DNA of 64,000 nt. It comes from Microvirga ossetica (GTDB taxonomy: Bacteria > Pseudomonadota > Alphaproteobacteria > Rhizobiales > Beijerinckiaceae). Position 1 is the first letter of the stretch; every line of letters begins with the position of its first letter. Of the stretch, positions 35,503 to 42,429 are shown one piece after another. The notes beneath the pieces are model-generated. The model had not been told where the DNA came from. It did not search any database and saw only the letters and a program-made list of their open reading frames with translations. The position numbers were made by a program, and so were the translations under genes. The DNA is taken from assembly GCF_002741015.1 (NCBI RefSeq), contig NZ_CP016619.1, positions 372,001 through 436,000 of the forward strand, in the 5' to 3' direction.

Positions 35503-37575
35503 TCAAGTGTCTGTAAACATTGGAAGCGTACCCGCATCAGCAGCGCGACACGGGCGGCCCTTCCGGGCCATCGCAGCTTTGATCGGCTCTGACGCCAGAT
35601 CGTCGGCTCGGATTTGATACGGTGCACCGGGGACAACCTGAACAGCCGGAAGCACGCCCGTTTTGATGAGGCGACGTATCGCGTGGTTTGTAACGCCTAA
35701 CGCCATTGCCGCCTCGGTCATGGTCAGCCATTCGCCGTCTTTCTCCGCGGATCGATAGGCGTGGATTCCGCGAACGCGCCGAACGGAAGAGACGCGGTGC
35801 GCCGTCCAGGTTTTACCTTGGCCGGTAGGCAAGCCCATCCGATTGAGCGACGCGGCAATATGCTCGTCAGACCAGCGGCCGGCCATGCTGCGCATGACTG
35901 CCAGCGCATCTTCCGCTGTCGCGCAGCCGTGTTCGCCGGTTCGCGGCTTGCGAACACGCAGTTCTGAGTGCTGGCCGCCCCGCCAATGGATCGTGAGCAC
36001 GACATCACGAACCGTATCGTCGACATCGACAATGATGTCTGCGATCAACGTCCGGAGCAGTTGCTGACGGGCACGCATCGTCACATCAGGAGTGTTCCAG
36101 GCCGCTGACAGGTTTTCCGCCATGTTGGCGAAAGCGCCTTGATCAACCTCAATGGTCGATGGGGTTCCGGCGGGCTGGCGCGCCTCCAGATCTTGCACGC
36201 GGCGTAAGGCAATTTCCCAGTTTCTCTCCAACTGCGCAGCGATCAAACGATTGTCGGGATCACAGGCAGCATAGCGGCGCTCAGCAAGACCGGCCTCGTA
36301 GCGGGCCTGCTTAAGCTCCAGATCGAGGATCTGGCGTTGATCATCTTGTCGTTCCCGGTGCATTCGCTCCGCCTCGAACGCGGCCTCAATCGCCAAGGGT
36401 TCTACCGCGCGCAACAGTTCACGCGCAACAGCCGCGTCCACCCTGGGGCCACCGAAGGTCATGCACCGGGGCAAGCCCATCATCAGGTTGGGCTTGTCGC
36501 AGCGATAGACAGGTCGACTTTGCGGATTACCGGTATAGGCCACGCTCAGTCGCCGCCCGCACCGTCCACACGTCATAACGCCTGACAGCAGTGCCTTGCC
36601 GCCACGGCCGGATTTTACCCCGTCGGCGCGACCATAGTTGTTGAGCGCCAACTGCTTCTGGTTTCGCTCGTATTCCTCCCAGCTGACGTACCCTTCGTGA
36701 TGATCCTTGATGAACACTTCCCAGGTCCCGACCGGCTTGCCGTGGCCGTAGCTCCGGCGGGCCCTCCCATCGACAATAGAGGTCCGCTTTTCGCTTTTCC
36801 CGTAAACGTACACGCCCGCGTAAAAGGGGTTCTTGAGCACGCCGATCACGTTGCGATAGCGGATCGGCAACCAGGTAAAGCTGGTCATGCGGCCCTCATC
36901 CGAAGGCCGTGGGAAGTGGATCTGATCAGCCGTCATCGACAATAACACCTGTCGCGCGCTGCCGAGTTCGCGGAAGCGGGCGAAGATGAGCCGGATCACC
37001 TCCTGCAAGCGCAGATCAGGGTCGAGCCCCAGACCTGCTTCGCGGTGCCAGATGTAACCGAACGGTACTGACAAGCGCAGCTCGCCCCGACGCGCTTTCG
37101 ACTTGGCGGCCTCGAGCATCCGTGTCCTGAGCACGCCGAGCTCAAACTCGCTGATGCTGCCTTTCATACCCAAAACCAGGCGATCGTTGGGCTGGCAGGG
37201 GTTGTACACGCCGTCATGGTCGATGACGCGGGCTTCGACAAGTCCGCACAACTCCAGCAGATGATGCCAGTCACGGCCATTGCGCGCGAGCCGCGATGCA
37301 TCCAGGCACAACACAGCGCCGACCTTGCCCGCGCACAACCATGCAACCAGGCGATCGAAGCCCGGGCGCGCCACCGTCCCGCTCGCCGATCGGCCCAGAT
37401 CATCGTCGATGACCTCAATGTCGGCGAAGCCGTGCTGGCGTGCAAGATCGACGAGATCATATTGGCGCCGCTGGCTCTCCAGATTGGTCATGACCTGGGA
37501 TTGCGTCGACTGGCGCACATAGACGACGGCCTTGCGCCTCAGCAGCACCGTCGGGATCAGATCAGACTTCGTCAT
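35503..37575 (-). CDS. Large serine recombinase with C-terminal helix-turn-helix
   Basis: The product is 690 aa. Residues ~13-150 are the resolvase catalytic domain, with nucleophile Ser23 in AVVYVRQSTQS and DLGRSASGTVARPGFDRL. The recombinase domain follows (~165-280, with FGYIWHREAGLGLDPDLRLQ), then a zinc ribbon (GVMTCGRCGRRLS ... YRCDKPN) and a coiled coil (DLELKQARYEAGLAERRYAA). Near residue 620 it adds an excisionase-like HTH (WLTMTEAAMALGVTNHAIRR LIKTGVLPA). It should catalyse integration and excision of its own element. Its start overlaps the stop of the 59-aa gene by 14 bases. Confidence 0.93.
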   Translation of the reverse strand: MTKSDLIPTVLLRRKAVVYVRQSTQSQVMTNLESQRRQYDLVDLARQHGFADIEVIDDDLGRSASGTVARPGFDRLVAWLCAGKVGAVLCLDASRLARNGRDWHHLLELCGLVEARVIDHDGVYNPCQPNDRLVLGMKGSISEFELGVLRTRMLEAAKSKARRGELRLSVPFGYIWHREAGLGLDPDLRLQEVIRLIFARFRELGSARQVLLSMTADQIHFPRPSDEGRMTSFTWLPIRYRNVIGVLKNPFYAGVYVYGKSEKRTSIVDGRARRSYGHGKPVGTWEVFIKDHHEGYVSWEEYERNQKQLALNNYGRADGVKSGRGGKALLSGVMTCGRCGRRLSVAYTGNPQSRPVYRCDKPNLMMGLPRCMTFGGPRVDAAVARELLRAVEPLAIEAAFEAERMHRERQDDQRQILDLELKQARYEAGLAERRYAACDPDNRLIAAQLERNWEIALRRVQDLEARQPAGTPSTIEVDQGAFANMAENLSAAWNTPDVTMRARQQLLRTLIADIIVDVDDTVRDVVLTIHWRGGQHSELRVRKPRTGEHGCATAEDALAVMRSMAGRWSDEHIAASLNRMGLPTGQGKTWTAHRVSSVRRVRGIHAYRSAEKDGEWLTMTEAAMALGVTNHAIRRLIKTGVLPAVQVVPGAPYQIRADDLASEPIKAAMARKGRPCRAADAGTLPMFTDT

Positions 37576-37741
37576 CGCCCAACTCCTCGACGACGAGGCC
37601 GGCGGCCTGCATCAGGATTTGGGCAAGAAGCAGTACTGTCTTCGCCCGCTCCGCGTCGCGCATCCCGTCCAATCTGCGGGGTTCGAATATCAGGCTCATC
37701 TGCCTGCCCGCGATCGGAGCTGACACGTTGTTCTGTTTCAT
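37562..37741 (-). CDS. Small protein (59 aa) upstream of the serine recombinase
   Basis: From an ATG at 37741 the frame encodes MKQNNVSAPIAGRQMSLIFE, then PRRLDGMRDAERAKTVLLLA and QILMQAAGLVVEELGDDEV. The helical ERAKTVLLLAQILMQAAG segment and the overlap with the recombinase start argue that it is real and translationally coupled. Similar short genes accompany such recombinases in rhizobia, possibly as recombination directionality or accessory factors; that is inference. It overlaps most of the C-terminal part of the ORF at 37572-38078 in a different frame. Confidence 0.6.
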   Translation of the reverse strand: MKQNNVSAPIAGRQMSLIFEPRRLDGMRDAERAKTVLLLAQILMQAAGLVVEELGDDEV

Positions 37742-38078
37742 CGACTTCCTCCCATGCGAATCTGATTGCGCTCGGGGAGTTTGGGGAAGCAGCGGTCGGC
37801 ATGACCAGTCTCTTCAGATCGGACAACGCTGCGAGATCAATCTGTGGCGGGCCAATTCTCATCTTGGCGCAAGCGATGGGATCTAACATCCAGCCCGGAA
37901 TCGAGACGACAATGCCAGATGGGCCTTCCACCTGGAGAAACCGGCCAGTCGCCCGCTCCTCGACCCGCCGCACGCTGACCTTTCGGCCAAAGTAGGGATG
38001 CCAACGATAATGAACCTCACGCTCTTCGCCGACATGGGCAGAATGAACGGGCGATGGTATTGACGCGCAAGAATGCAC
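37572..38078 (-). CDS. Accessory protein of the serine-recombinase element, unknown
   Basis: The frame gives 168 aa from a GTG at 38078, which lies inside IS66 sequence beyond the right junction. The conserved-looking core is WHPYFGRKVSVRRVEERATG, RFLQVEGPSGIVVSIPGWML and IDLAALSDLKRLVMPTAASP, up to FAWEEVDETEQ. This resembles small DUF proteins found beside these recombinases in alphaproteobacteria, with an SH3- or OB-like strand pattern, but I cannot name the family securely. The last ~50 residues overlap the 59-aa gene and are Arg-rich and unlikely to be native, so the true stop may have been lost. The native start may also have been set at the insertion junction. Confidence 0.55.
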   Translation of the reverse strand: MHSCASIPSPVHSAHVGEEREVHYRWHPYFGRKVSVRRVEERATGRFLQVEGPSGIVVSIPGWMLDPIACAKMRIGPPQIDLAALSDLKRLVMPTAASPNSPSAIRFAWEEVDETEQRVSSDRGQADEPDIRTPQIGRDARRGAGEDSTASCPNPDAGRRPRRRGVGR

Positions 38079-38281
38079 TGTTTGCCGGCTCGGATCGCGG
38101 TGGCGAACACTGGGCGATCATCGCCTCATTGGTCGAGACCTGCAAATTGTGCGGGGTGGATCCGCAGGCTTATCTCGCCGACGTGCTGAGCCGCATCGTC
38201 ACCGGCCATCTCAACACCCAGATCGATGATCTACCGCCGTGGGCCTATGCCACCGCGCCGGACCTCAAGGCCGTGGCCTGA
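38055..38281 (+). pseudogene. IS66-family TnpC, C-terminal part, 3' half of the split
   Basis: LTRKNALFAGSDRGGEHWAI, IASLVETCKLCGVDPQAYLA and DVLSRIVTGHLNTQIDDLPP complete the IS66_C domain of TnpC. It joins in frame to the piece at 35196-35476 when the serine-recombinase element is removed. Confidence 0.9.
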
Positions 38282-38780
38282 GAACAGCGCTTACGTTACA
38301 GGACAGTTACCGCGGATGGATCGAGCCTTCTAAACAGGGCCTTGTGCGGCTACCACTGCACGGCCCTTGTGGGTGATGACGGCCACGTCCCTGTTATCAC
38401 TGCTCACTGTCGCGTATCCGCTGCTGAACAGCCGATAGAGGACGGACTGCATGAAAGAAAAGGAGCGCCCGCAGCAGGGCTGGGGCGCTCTGAAGTTGCC
38501 AGATTGAATTGGGGCAATAATCCGGGGCGGCTTCATACCTACAAAGATGAAATTATTCTAATGCTAGGTAGGCAGGCCAGCCATGCGGAAACGTGCAGGA
38601 TAGTGTTGTCGCAGGTTAGCCGTCTCAGCTAATGAGCAAGTCCTCATGCAGGGACTGCTGCGTAAGCTCCCTGTCCACCTTTTCTGCCCTAATCCCAGGC
38701 CCCTCAACCCTCTCTTCACCCCTTCATGCCATACTCTCGGCATGACCTACTCTCGCGAAACCACCTAAGATGCAGCCGAT
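38282..38780. other. Intergenic stretch after IS66, with one doubtful small ORF
   Basis: About 500 bp. On the reverse strand 38330-38452 encodes 40 aa (MQSVLYRLFSSGYATVSSDN, then RDVAVITHKGRAVVAAQGPV) that reads like a compact beta-rich peptide but lacks a ribosome site. Near 38741 a stump MTYSRETT resembles the first residues of methionine sulfoxide reductase B and stops at once. Confidence 0.35.
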
Positions 38781-39074
38781 ATGAAGTATTCATTCGAAAG
38801 CACTAAATCGAAAAAACGCCTCAGGGTCGCAACCAACGCAGCAGCCGGGGCCGTTATTGGCACATTAATTGGGTTCCTGCTGTACCTTCAGCATCTCTTT
38901 GGTTCGGAGCCTGTCGAAGGTAGTCCCTATCTGAATGGGAAAGGCGAGATTGCGATATGCGCGTTGGTCGGAGCCGTACTCCTCCCTGCCATTTTTGCAG
39001 CTTTCAGATGGGCCGCTAAGAGGTATCTAGCGGGTTTATTGACCTCCCTAAAATCAACGAACCGCAGCACATGA
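38781..39074 (+). CDS. Small membrane protein (97 aa)
   Basis: MKYSFESTKSKKRLRVATNA is a basic N-terminus followed by two hydrophobic helices (AGAVIGTLIGFLLYLQHLFG and AICALVGAVLLPAIFAAFRW) and a basic tail. The charge pattern fits an inner-membrane hairpin with both ends in the cytoplasm. No family recognised. It stands at the left edge of a cluster of small orphan genes (38.8-42.4 kb). Confidence 0.55.
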   Translation: MKYSFESTKSKKRLRVATNAAAGAVIGTLIGFLLYLQHLFGSEPVEGSPYLNGKGEIAICALVGAVLLPAIFAAFRWAAKRYLAGLLTSLKSTNRST

Positions 39075-39224
39075 GCACCTACTCCCGCGATGCCACCGCC
39101 ATCTCGCAGCTCACTGGCCAACCCGCCAGCATCTGATCTGGGGATTGGCGCGCCAGGGCAGCTTGGACCAACACCTACACCGGAGAGCAGAGAGCCAGCA
39201 TCGGCTACGAGGCGAACTGCTACT

Positions 39225-39482
39225 TCACAGATCCCGATATCCCCGCCGCTGCTTCACCCGGGAGACAGCCTCCAGCGCCTGCCCCGCCGCGATCTCGTCA
39301 TCATGGATCTCCACCAGCTCCTGCCCCTTGGTGCCGATCCTGCCCCAGTTGCGCACCAGGCGCACGGTCCCGAAAAGGTCCCGCTCGATCATGAGGGAAT
39401 AGAAACGCCGGATGCCCTGCTCCGGGTCGATCCGGTGCAGGACCAGGTGGTGCTTGATCGGGGAGCGGAGCTCGTCGGGCAT
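39225..39482 (-). CDS. WGR domain protein
   Basis: The product is 85 aa and is almost entirely a WGR domain: HHLVLHRIDPEQGIRRFYSL, MIERDLFGTVRLVRNWGRIG (the name-giving WGR-type NWGR) and TKGQELVEIHDDEIAAGQAL. WGR domains in PARPs and bacterial MolR-like proteins are thought to bind nucleic acid. The ATG at 39482 is used because the WGR homology and the duplicate at 41269 both begin there (MPDELRSPIKHH). It is the intact member of a pair; the other copy carries a 19-bp deletion. Confidence 0.88.
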   Translation of the reverse strand: MPDELRSPIKHHLVLHRIDPEQGIRRFYSLMIERDLFGTVRLVRNWGRIGTKGQELVEIHDDEIAAGQALEAVSRVKQRRGYRDL

Positions 39483-39496
39483 TGGGTCTCTGTTCG

Positions 39497-40030
39497 CTAC
39501 TGGTGGACGAGGGTCAGGGGTGGCGAGGGCATGGGCATCCAGTGCGTTGGCTCGCAAGGTAGTCCAGTTGAGGTTCGCCAGCGGCTTCCATCCCAATGGC
39601 CTTCAAAAATGCTGGCATAGATGGCTGGAGGCCCAGCCTGGGCGTCCTCCGCTCTCCCCCTGTCCATGGATGGCACAGGTTGGCTTTCCTCCGGCTCATC
39701 GTCCTCCACCAAGTCGATGCCCATCTCGGCAAGCTGGTTGAGGACGTCCTCGATCTGCTCCGGGGAGAACTCGTCGGGAGGCAAGATCCGATCCAGCTCG
39801 TCATAGGTGATAGAGCCCCGCTTCTTGGCGAGCCTGATCATCTGCCGGACGGCAACATCGGTCAGATCCAGCCGAGGCCTGTCGTCTTGGCCCCAGTTGA
39901 ATGCTCCCGCATCTTGGTTCCGGTCGAATACTCTCGCCTTCCGTCCTTCCGGGAGCTGCGGGCGAGGGTAGAGCAACAGTGGTCTGCCCGGTTCGCGTGG
40001 CGCGGTGGCGATGGGCTTCCAGCCTCCCAT
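39497..40030 (-). CDS. DUF551-like protein with an internal sigma-70 region 1.1-like domain
   Basis: The product is 177 aa. Strong AGGAGGG precedes the ATG at 40030. Residues 1-21 (MGGWKPIATAPREPGRPLLL) and 137-170 (AIYASIFEGHWDGSRWRTST, CEPTHWMPMPSPP) together form a DUF551-like phage-type small protein (WxPIxTAPxDG ... GxW...PTHWMPLPxPP). Between them residues ~57-115 (DVAVRQMIRLAKKRGSITYD, ELDRILPPDEFSPEQIEDVL, NQLAEMGIDLVEDDEPEE) match RpoD region 1.1. In RpoD this domain occupies the DNA channel of free holoenzyme. Embedded here without other sigma regions it could compete for RNA polymerase, which is speculative. It lies 14 bp upstream of the WGR gene. Confidence 0.8.
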   Translation of the reverse strand: MGGWKPIATAPREPGRPLLLYPRPQLPEGRKARVFDRNQDAGAFNWGQDDRPRLDLTDVAVRQMIRLAKKRGSITYDELDRILPPDEFSPEQIEDVLNQLAEMGIDLVEDDEPEESQPVPSMDRGRAEDAQAGPPAIYASIFEGHWDGSRWRTSTGLPCEPTHWMPMPSPPLTLVHQ

Positions 40031-40504
40031 TGAACCCTCCTGTGGCCCATCTCGTTGGTTGCGATCTTCCCTCATCCGCCCAGGCTCTGCCGAATGCCCT
40101 GCTACAGTCGGTCCAGAGCCGCTTCCAGTCCAGGATTTGGCTCTAAGGCTGTTGGCGCAAGGCCGTTTTCCTTTCTGATCTCCCGTAAGTGCCTGGTTGA
40201 TACTTGGACGGTTAGCCTCGTCGGGTCTCCTCAACGATCCTCGGATTGCGGTCCAGCAGCACCTGGGCTGGTCCCATTGGCGAGCGACGGCCCTGCTCAC
40301 GCCAATCCGACTGGCAAAAGCCGTAGGTCTTCGAGGACAATTTAGGAATAAACTGATCCATCCGAGGTACGGCTCTGCCCTGCAGCACAGGGCTTCGAAG
40401 CTGGTTATGATGCTCGAGCTTGGCTGGAAGAGGTTGCCCCCTCCAGAGTCAGGCAGGGAGAGGATGAGCGGCCCGAAGCTGGCTCGTCCCCTCTATCCCT
40501 TCGC

Positions 40505-40537
40505 GCCCCTCATGCACCTGCCGTGAGGGGCTTTTTT
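40505..40537 (+). terminator. Strong rho-independent terminator
   Basis: GCCCCTCA and TGAGGGGC form a perfect 8-bp stem with an 11-nt loop, followed by six T. No clear gene ends just upstream on this strand. The preceding ~470 bp (40031-40504) hold no ORF I can support, so it may end an unrecognised RNA or a degraded gene. Confidence 0.8.
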
Positions 40538-40741
40538 GTTCTCCGCAGCCTACGATTTCCTTCCGCTGAGGCAGGGGAACGATCCTGATGTAGGACAACG
40601 CGAGGTTGGCTATGCTTCGTCTGCCTGGAGATGCGGCGATCCCATTGGTATTCGGGACCAGGCGGGGAGAGGCTGGGAAGGGCTCAGTTCCTGGCCTCTC
40701 TCATGGCCCGCAAAAACTTCCTCGTCAGCAGGGCGGCAGTC

Positions 40742-40927
40742 ATGGGCCACGCATTTCACGTCGGACAGCTTGTCCGGCTTAAGGAAAGGCTGCTCGATAA
40801 CGGCGGGATCTACGAGATTATCCGCCTGCTTCCGTCGGGTCCGGAGGACGAGCCTATGTACCGGGTCAAGGCGGTAAACGGACCTATTCTGCGCCTTGTG
40901 CGTGAGGAAGATATCGTCCCCGCCTGA
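40742..40927 (+). CDS. Small SH3/KOW-like protein (61 aa)
   Basis: MGHAFHVGQLVRLKERLLDN, then GGIYEIIRLLPSGPEDEPMY, RVKAVNGPILRLVREEDIVP shows the beta pattern of small SH3-like proteins common in Methylobacteriaceae and Microvirga (VGQxVRL ... YEIxRLxP ... YRVK ... RxVREDDI). The start at 40742 fits that family; in-frame ATGs at 40703 and 40631 add unrelated residues. Function unknown. Confidence 0.65.
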   Translation: MGHAFHVGQLVRLKERLLDNGGIYEIIRLLPSGPEDEPMYRVKAVNGPILRLVREEDIVPA

Positions 40928-41017
40928 CGCCCTTCACCGGTTACTGGCTAAGCCAGCCCTTCCAGGTCTCGCCTGCCTCGACCTCGTGGGTGAACTCCTC
41001 CACCAGTTCGTACCGCA

Positions 41018-41266
41018 TCACCTGGCGCGGGCGGGATTGGGCTTTACACTGAGTGTGACGTTCAGCCCGGCCTCCCGCACCAACCTTTCGACCTCCGCAC
41101 GGTACGCTTCAGGATCATCGCCGTTGACCAGAACCGTGACGCTCCTCTCACCTTGAGAGTTGCCTACGCCCTCGCTCACACCGAAAAAACCTGGGTGAAC
41201 CATATGCACGACTCCCCGGTCATACAGCGGCTTCAGCGCCCGGCTTACATCATCAACTAGGCTCAT
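41018..41266 (-). CDS. Small hypothetical protein (82 aa)
   Basis: MSLVDDVSRALKPLYDRGVV begins a compact alpha/beta protein, followed by HMVHPGFFGVSEGVGNSQGE, RSVTVLVNGDDPEAYRAEVE and RLVREAGLNVTLSVKPNPAR. The pattern resembles a ferredoxin-like fold with two strands at the end, but no named family. It lies two bases downstream of the broken WGR copy's stop and may have been co-transcribed with it. Confidence 0.6.
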   Translation of the reverse strand: MSLVDDVSRALKPLYDRGVVHMVHPGFFGVSEGVGNSQGERSVTVLVNGDDPEAYRAEVERLVREAGLNVTLSVKPNPARAR

Positions 41267-41268
41267 GG

Positions 41269-41484
41269 CTACACCTCATGTTCAGTCTCGAACCATCGCC
41301 TTCCCAGCCTCGACCTCGCTGGCGTGGATCTCGACCAACTCCTGCCCCAGTTGCGCACCAGGCGCACGGTCCCGAAAAGGTCCCGCTCGATCATGAGGGA
41401 ATAGAAACGCCGGATGCCCTGCTCCGGGTCGATCCGATGCAGCACCAGGTGGTGTTTGATCGGGGAGCGCAGCTCGTCAGGCAC
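41269..41484 (-). pseudogene. Second WGR domain gene, broken by a 19-bp slippage deletion
   Basis: Starting from GTG at 41484, the copy is nearly identical to the WGR gene at 39225-39482 up to LVRNWGR. There the intact copy has TCCTGCCCC twice, ten bases apart (39319 and 39338); here one repeat and the spacer are gone. The frame shifts to SWSRSTPARSRLGRRWFETE. Without the deletion it would read GQELVEIHASEVEAGKAMVR and stop. This is a classic replication-slippage loss. Confidence 0.9.
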
Positions 41485-41613
41485 GAAGACTCAGCCTTTG
41501 GACCACCATATCCGGCCGCGGGGGTGTTCCTCCGCAAACGCGCGAACCTCGGAGGTCGGAATGACCAGCCGGGATTGCCCTGCCGGACTTCCGTAGTTTT
41601 TGCCGCTCTTCAT

Positions 41614-41826
41614 CTAGAACGTTGACCCGCCCCAGGATGCGGGCTTTTTCAGGTAAACGCGTCCGTGCTTCGGATTAACCGCATCGACCGTGGTCAGGAT
41701 GAACCGGAGCGAATGGCCTTGGGTCTCGCGGATCGCTGCCGGATCACCGGGCCCGACGTTGCGGTAGTAACGCTCAATCTCGGGCTGTGTCTGCGCCCCA
41801 CTTGGATCGGGAAACTCTTCTTGCAT
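41614..41826 (-). CDS. Small hypothetical protein (70 aa)
   Basis: MQEEFPDPSGAQTQPEIERY, then YRNVGPGDPAAIRETQGHSL and RFILTTVDAVNPKHGRVYLK. GGAGG lies six bases before the ATG at 41826, which is why I prefer it to the earlier in-frame start at 41862. The C-terminal beta strands (RFILTTVDAVNPKHGRVYL) suggest a small barrel-like fold. No family recognised. Confidence 0.6.
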   Translation of the reverse strand: MQEEFPDPSGAQTQPEIERYYRNVGPGDPAAIRETQGHSLRFILTTVDAVNPKHGRVYLKKPASWGGSTF

Positions 41827-41858
41827 GGACACCTCCGGAATCTGGCTCGGCCCTACCC

Positions 41859-42101
41859 TCACCCGCCTCGGCTTTGCCGAATGCGCGGCAGCGGGCGCCA
41901 GCCGACAATGTGCTGGTCGAAGTAGGTGTGGGTGCCAAAGCGGGCTCCAAAGACGCGCCAGTGGCTCCTCGTGGTGATGTCGTCGGTTTCCCAGACCCCG
42001 ACCGTCACCGGGTAGGTGGGCGGCGCCTCCGCATCCTCGATCCAGATGATCACAGGCGTGCCGTCGCGTGGGGCCAGTCGGACCGGATACCAGTCGTGCA
42101 T
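41859..42101 (-). CDS. DUF551-like small protein
   Basis: MHDWYPVRLAPRDGTPVIIW, then IEDAEAPPTYPVTVGVWETD and GTHTYFDQHIVGWRPLPRIR follows the DUF551 pattern (WxPxxxAPxDGTPVxxW ... VGWxPLPxxP). The product is 80 aa. DUF551 proteins are typical of phages and mobile islands and have no known function. It lies 32 bp upstream of the 70-aa gene in the same direction. An alternative ATG at 42122 adds seven residues. Confidence 0.65.
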   Translation of the reverse strand: MHDWYPVRLAPRDGTPVIIWIEDAEAPPTYPVTVGVWETDDITTRSHWRVFGARFGTHTYFDQHIVGWRPLPRIRQSRGG

Positions 42102-42144
42102 GATGGCTCTTTCCCGGTTCACGAATCTAACTCCGCCCTTCCCT

Positions 42145-42429
42145 CTAAACGCCCCCGGCTTTGCCGATAGCCTGTCTTCGGTTCTCCCAGGCGGATCGGG
42201 GCTGGAATTTGGCCTCAGAGGCTGCTGGGGGAATGCCGTTTTCCTCTCTTCTCTTGAATCCTTTGCCGTGGGGGTGATTTTTGACCCCTATACCCTTGGA
42301 GCCTGGAGGACCGTTCCTCTGCCCTCCCCGCTTGATCCAGAGTTGCCATTCCCGGCTGACGATCCGAACCACGTTGGGCAGGTTCTTCTGGCCATCCCGG
42401 CGCCTCTCCTGAACGGTGAGGAGACCCAT
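42145..42429 (-). pseudogene. C-terminal fragment of a helix-turn-helix (replication-type) protein
   Basis: MGLLTVQERRRDGQKNLPNV, then VRIVSREWQLWIKRGGQRNG, resembles the wing and tail of HTH_36/phage-replication-type proteins (GLLxVxERRxxxxxNxPNVYxIVSxEW). The preceding recognition helix is absent and no ribosome site is present, so I read it as a remnant. Its presence supports a degraded phage or plasmid origin for this cluster. Confidence 0.4.

Larger units (their letters stand above)
35477..38054 (-). mobile_element. 2.58-kb serine-recombinase element inserted in IS66 tnpC
   Basis: The insert lies between two GGCGA copies (35472-35476 and 38050-38054). Removing it joins IRPLA to MVLTRKNALFAGS in one frame, restoring TnpC. 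It carries three leftward, overlapping ORFs: an upstream unknown gene, a 59-codon linker gene and a large serine recombinase. No inverted repeats or transposase are present, as expected for site-specific serine integration. Confidence 0.8.

Noticed and set aside
39070..39224. Possible methionine sulfoxide reductase B remnant (MSTYSRDATAISQLT followed by a stop)
   Set aside because: Only the first ~15 residues resemble MsrB and the downstream sequence does not, so the evidence is too thin.
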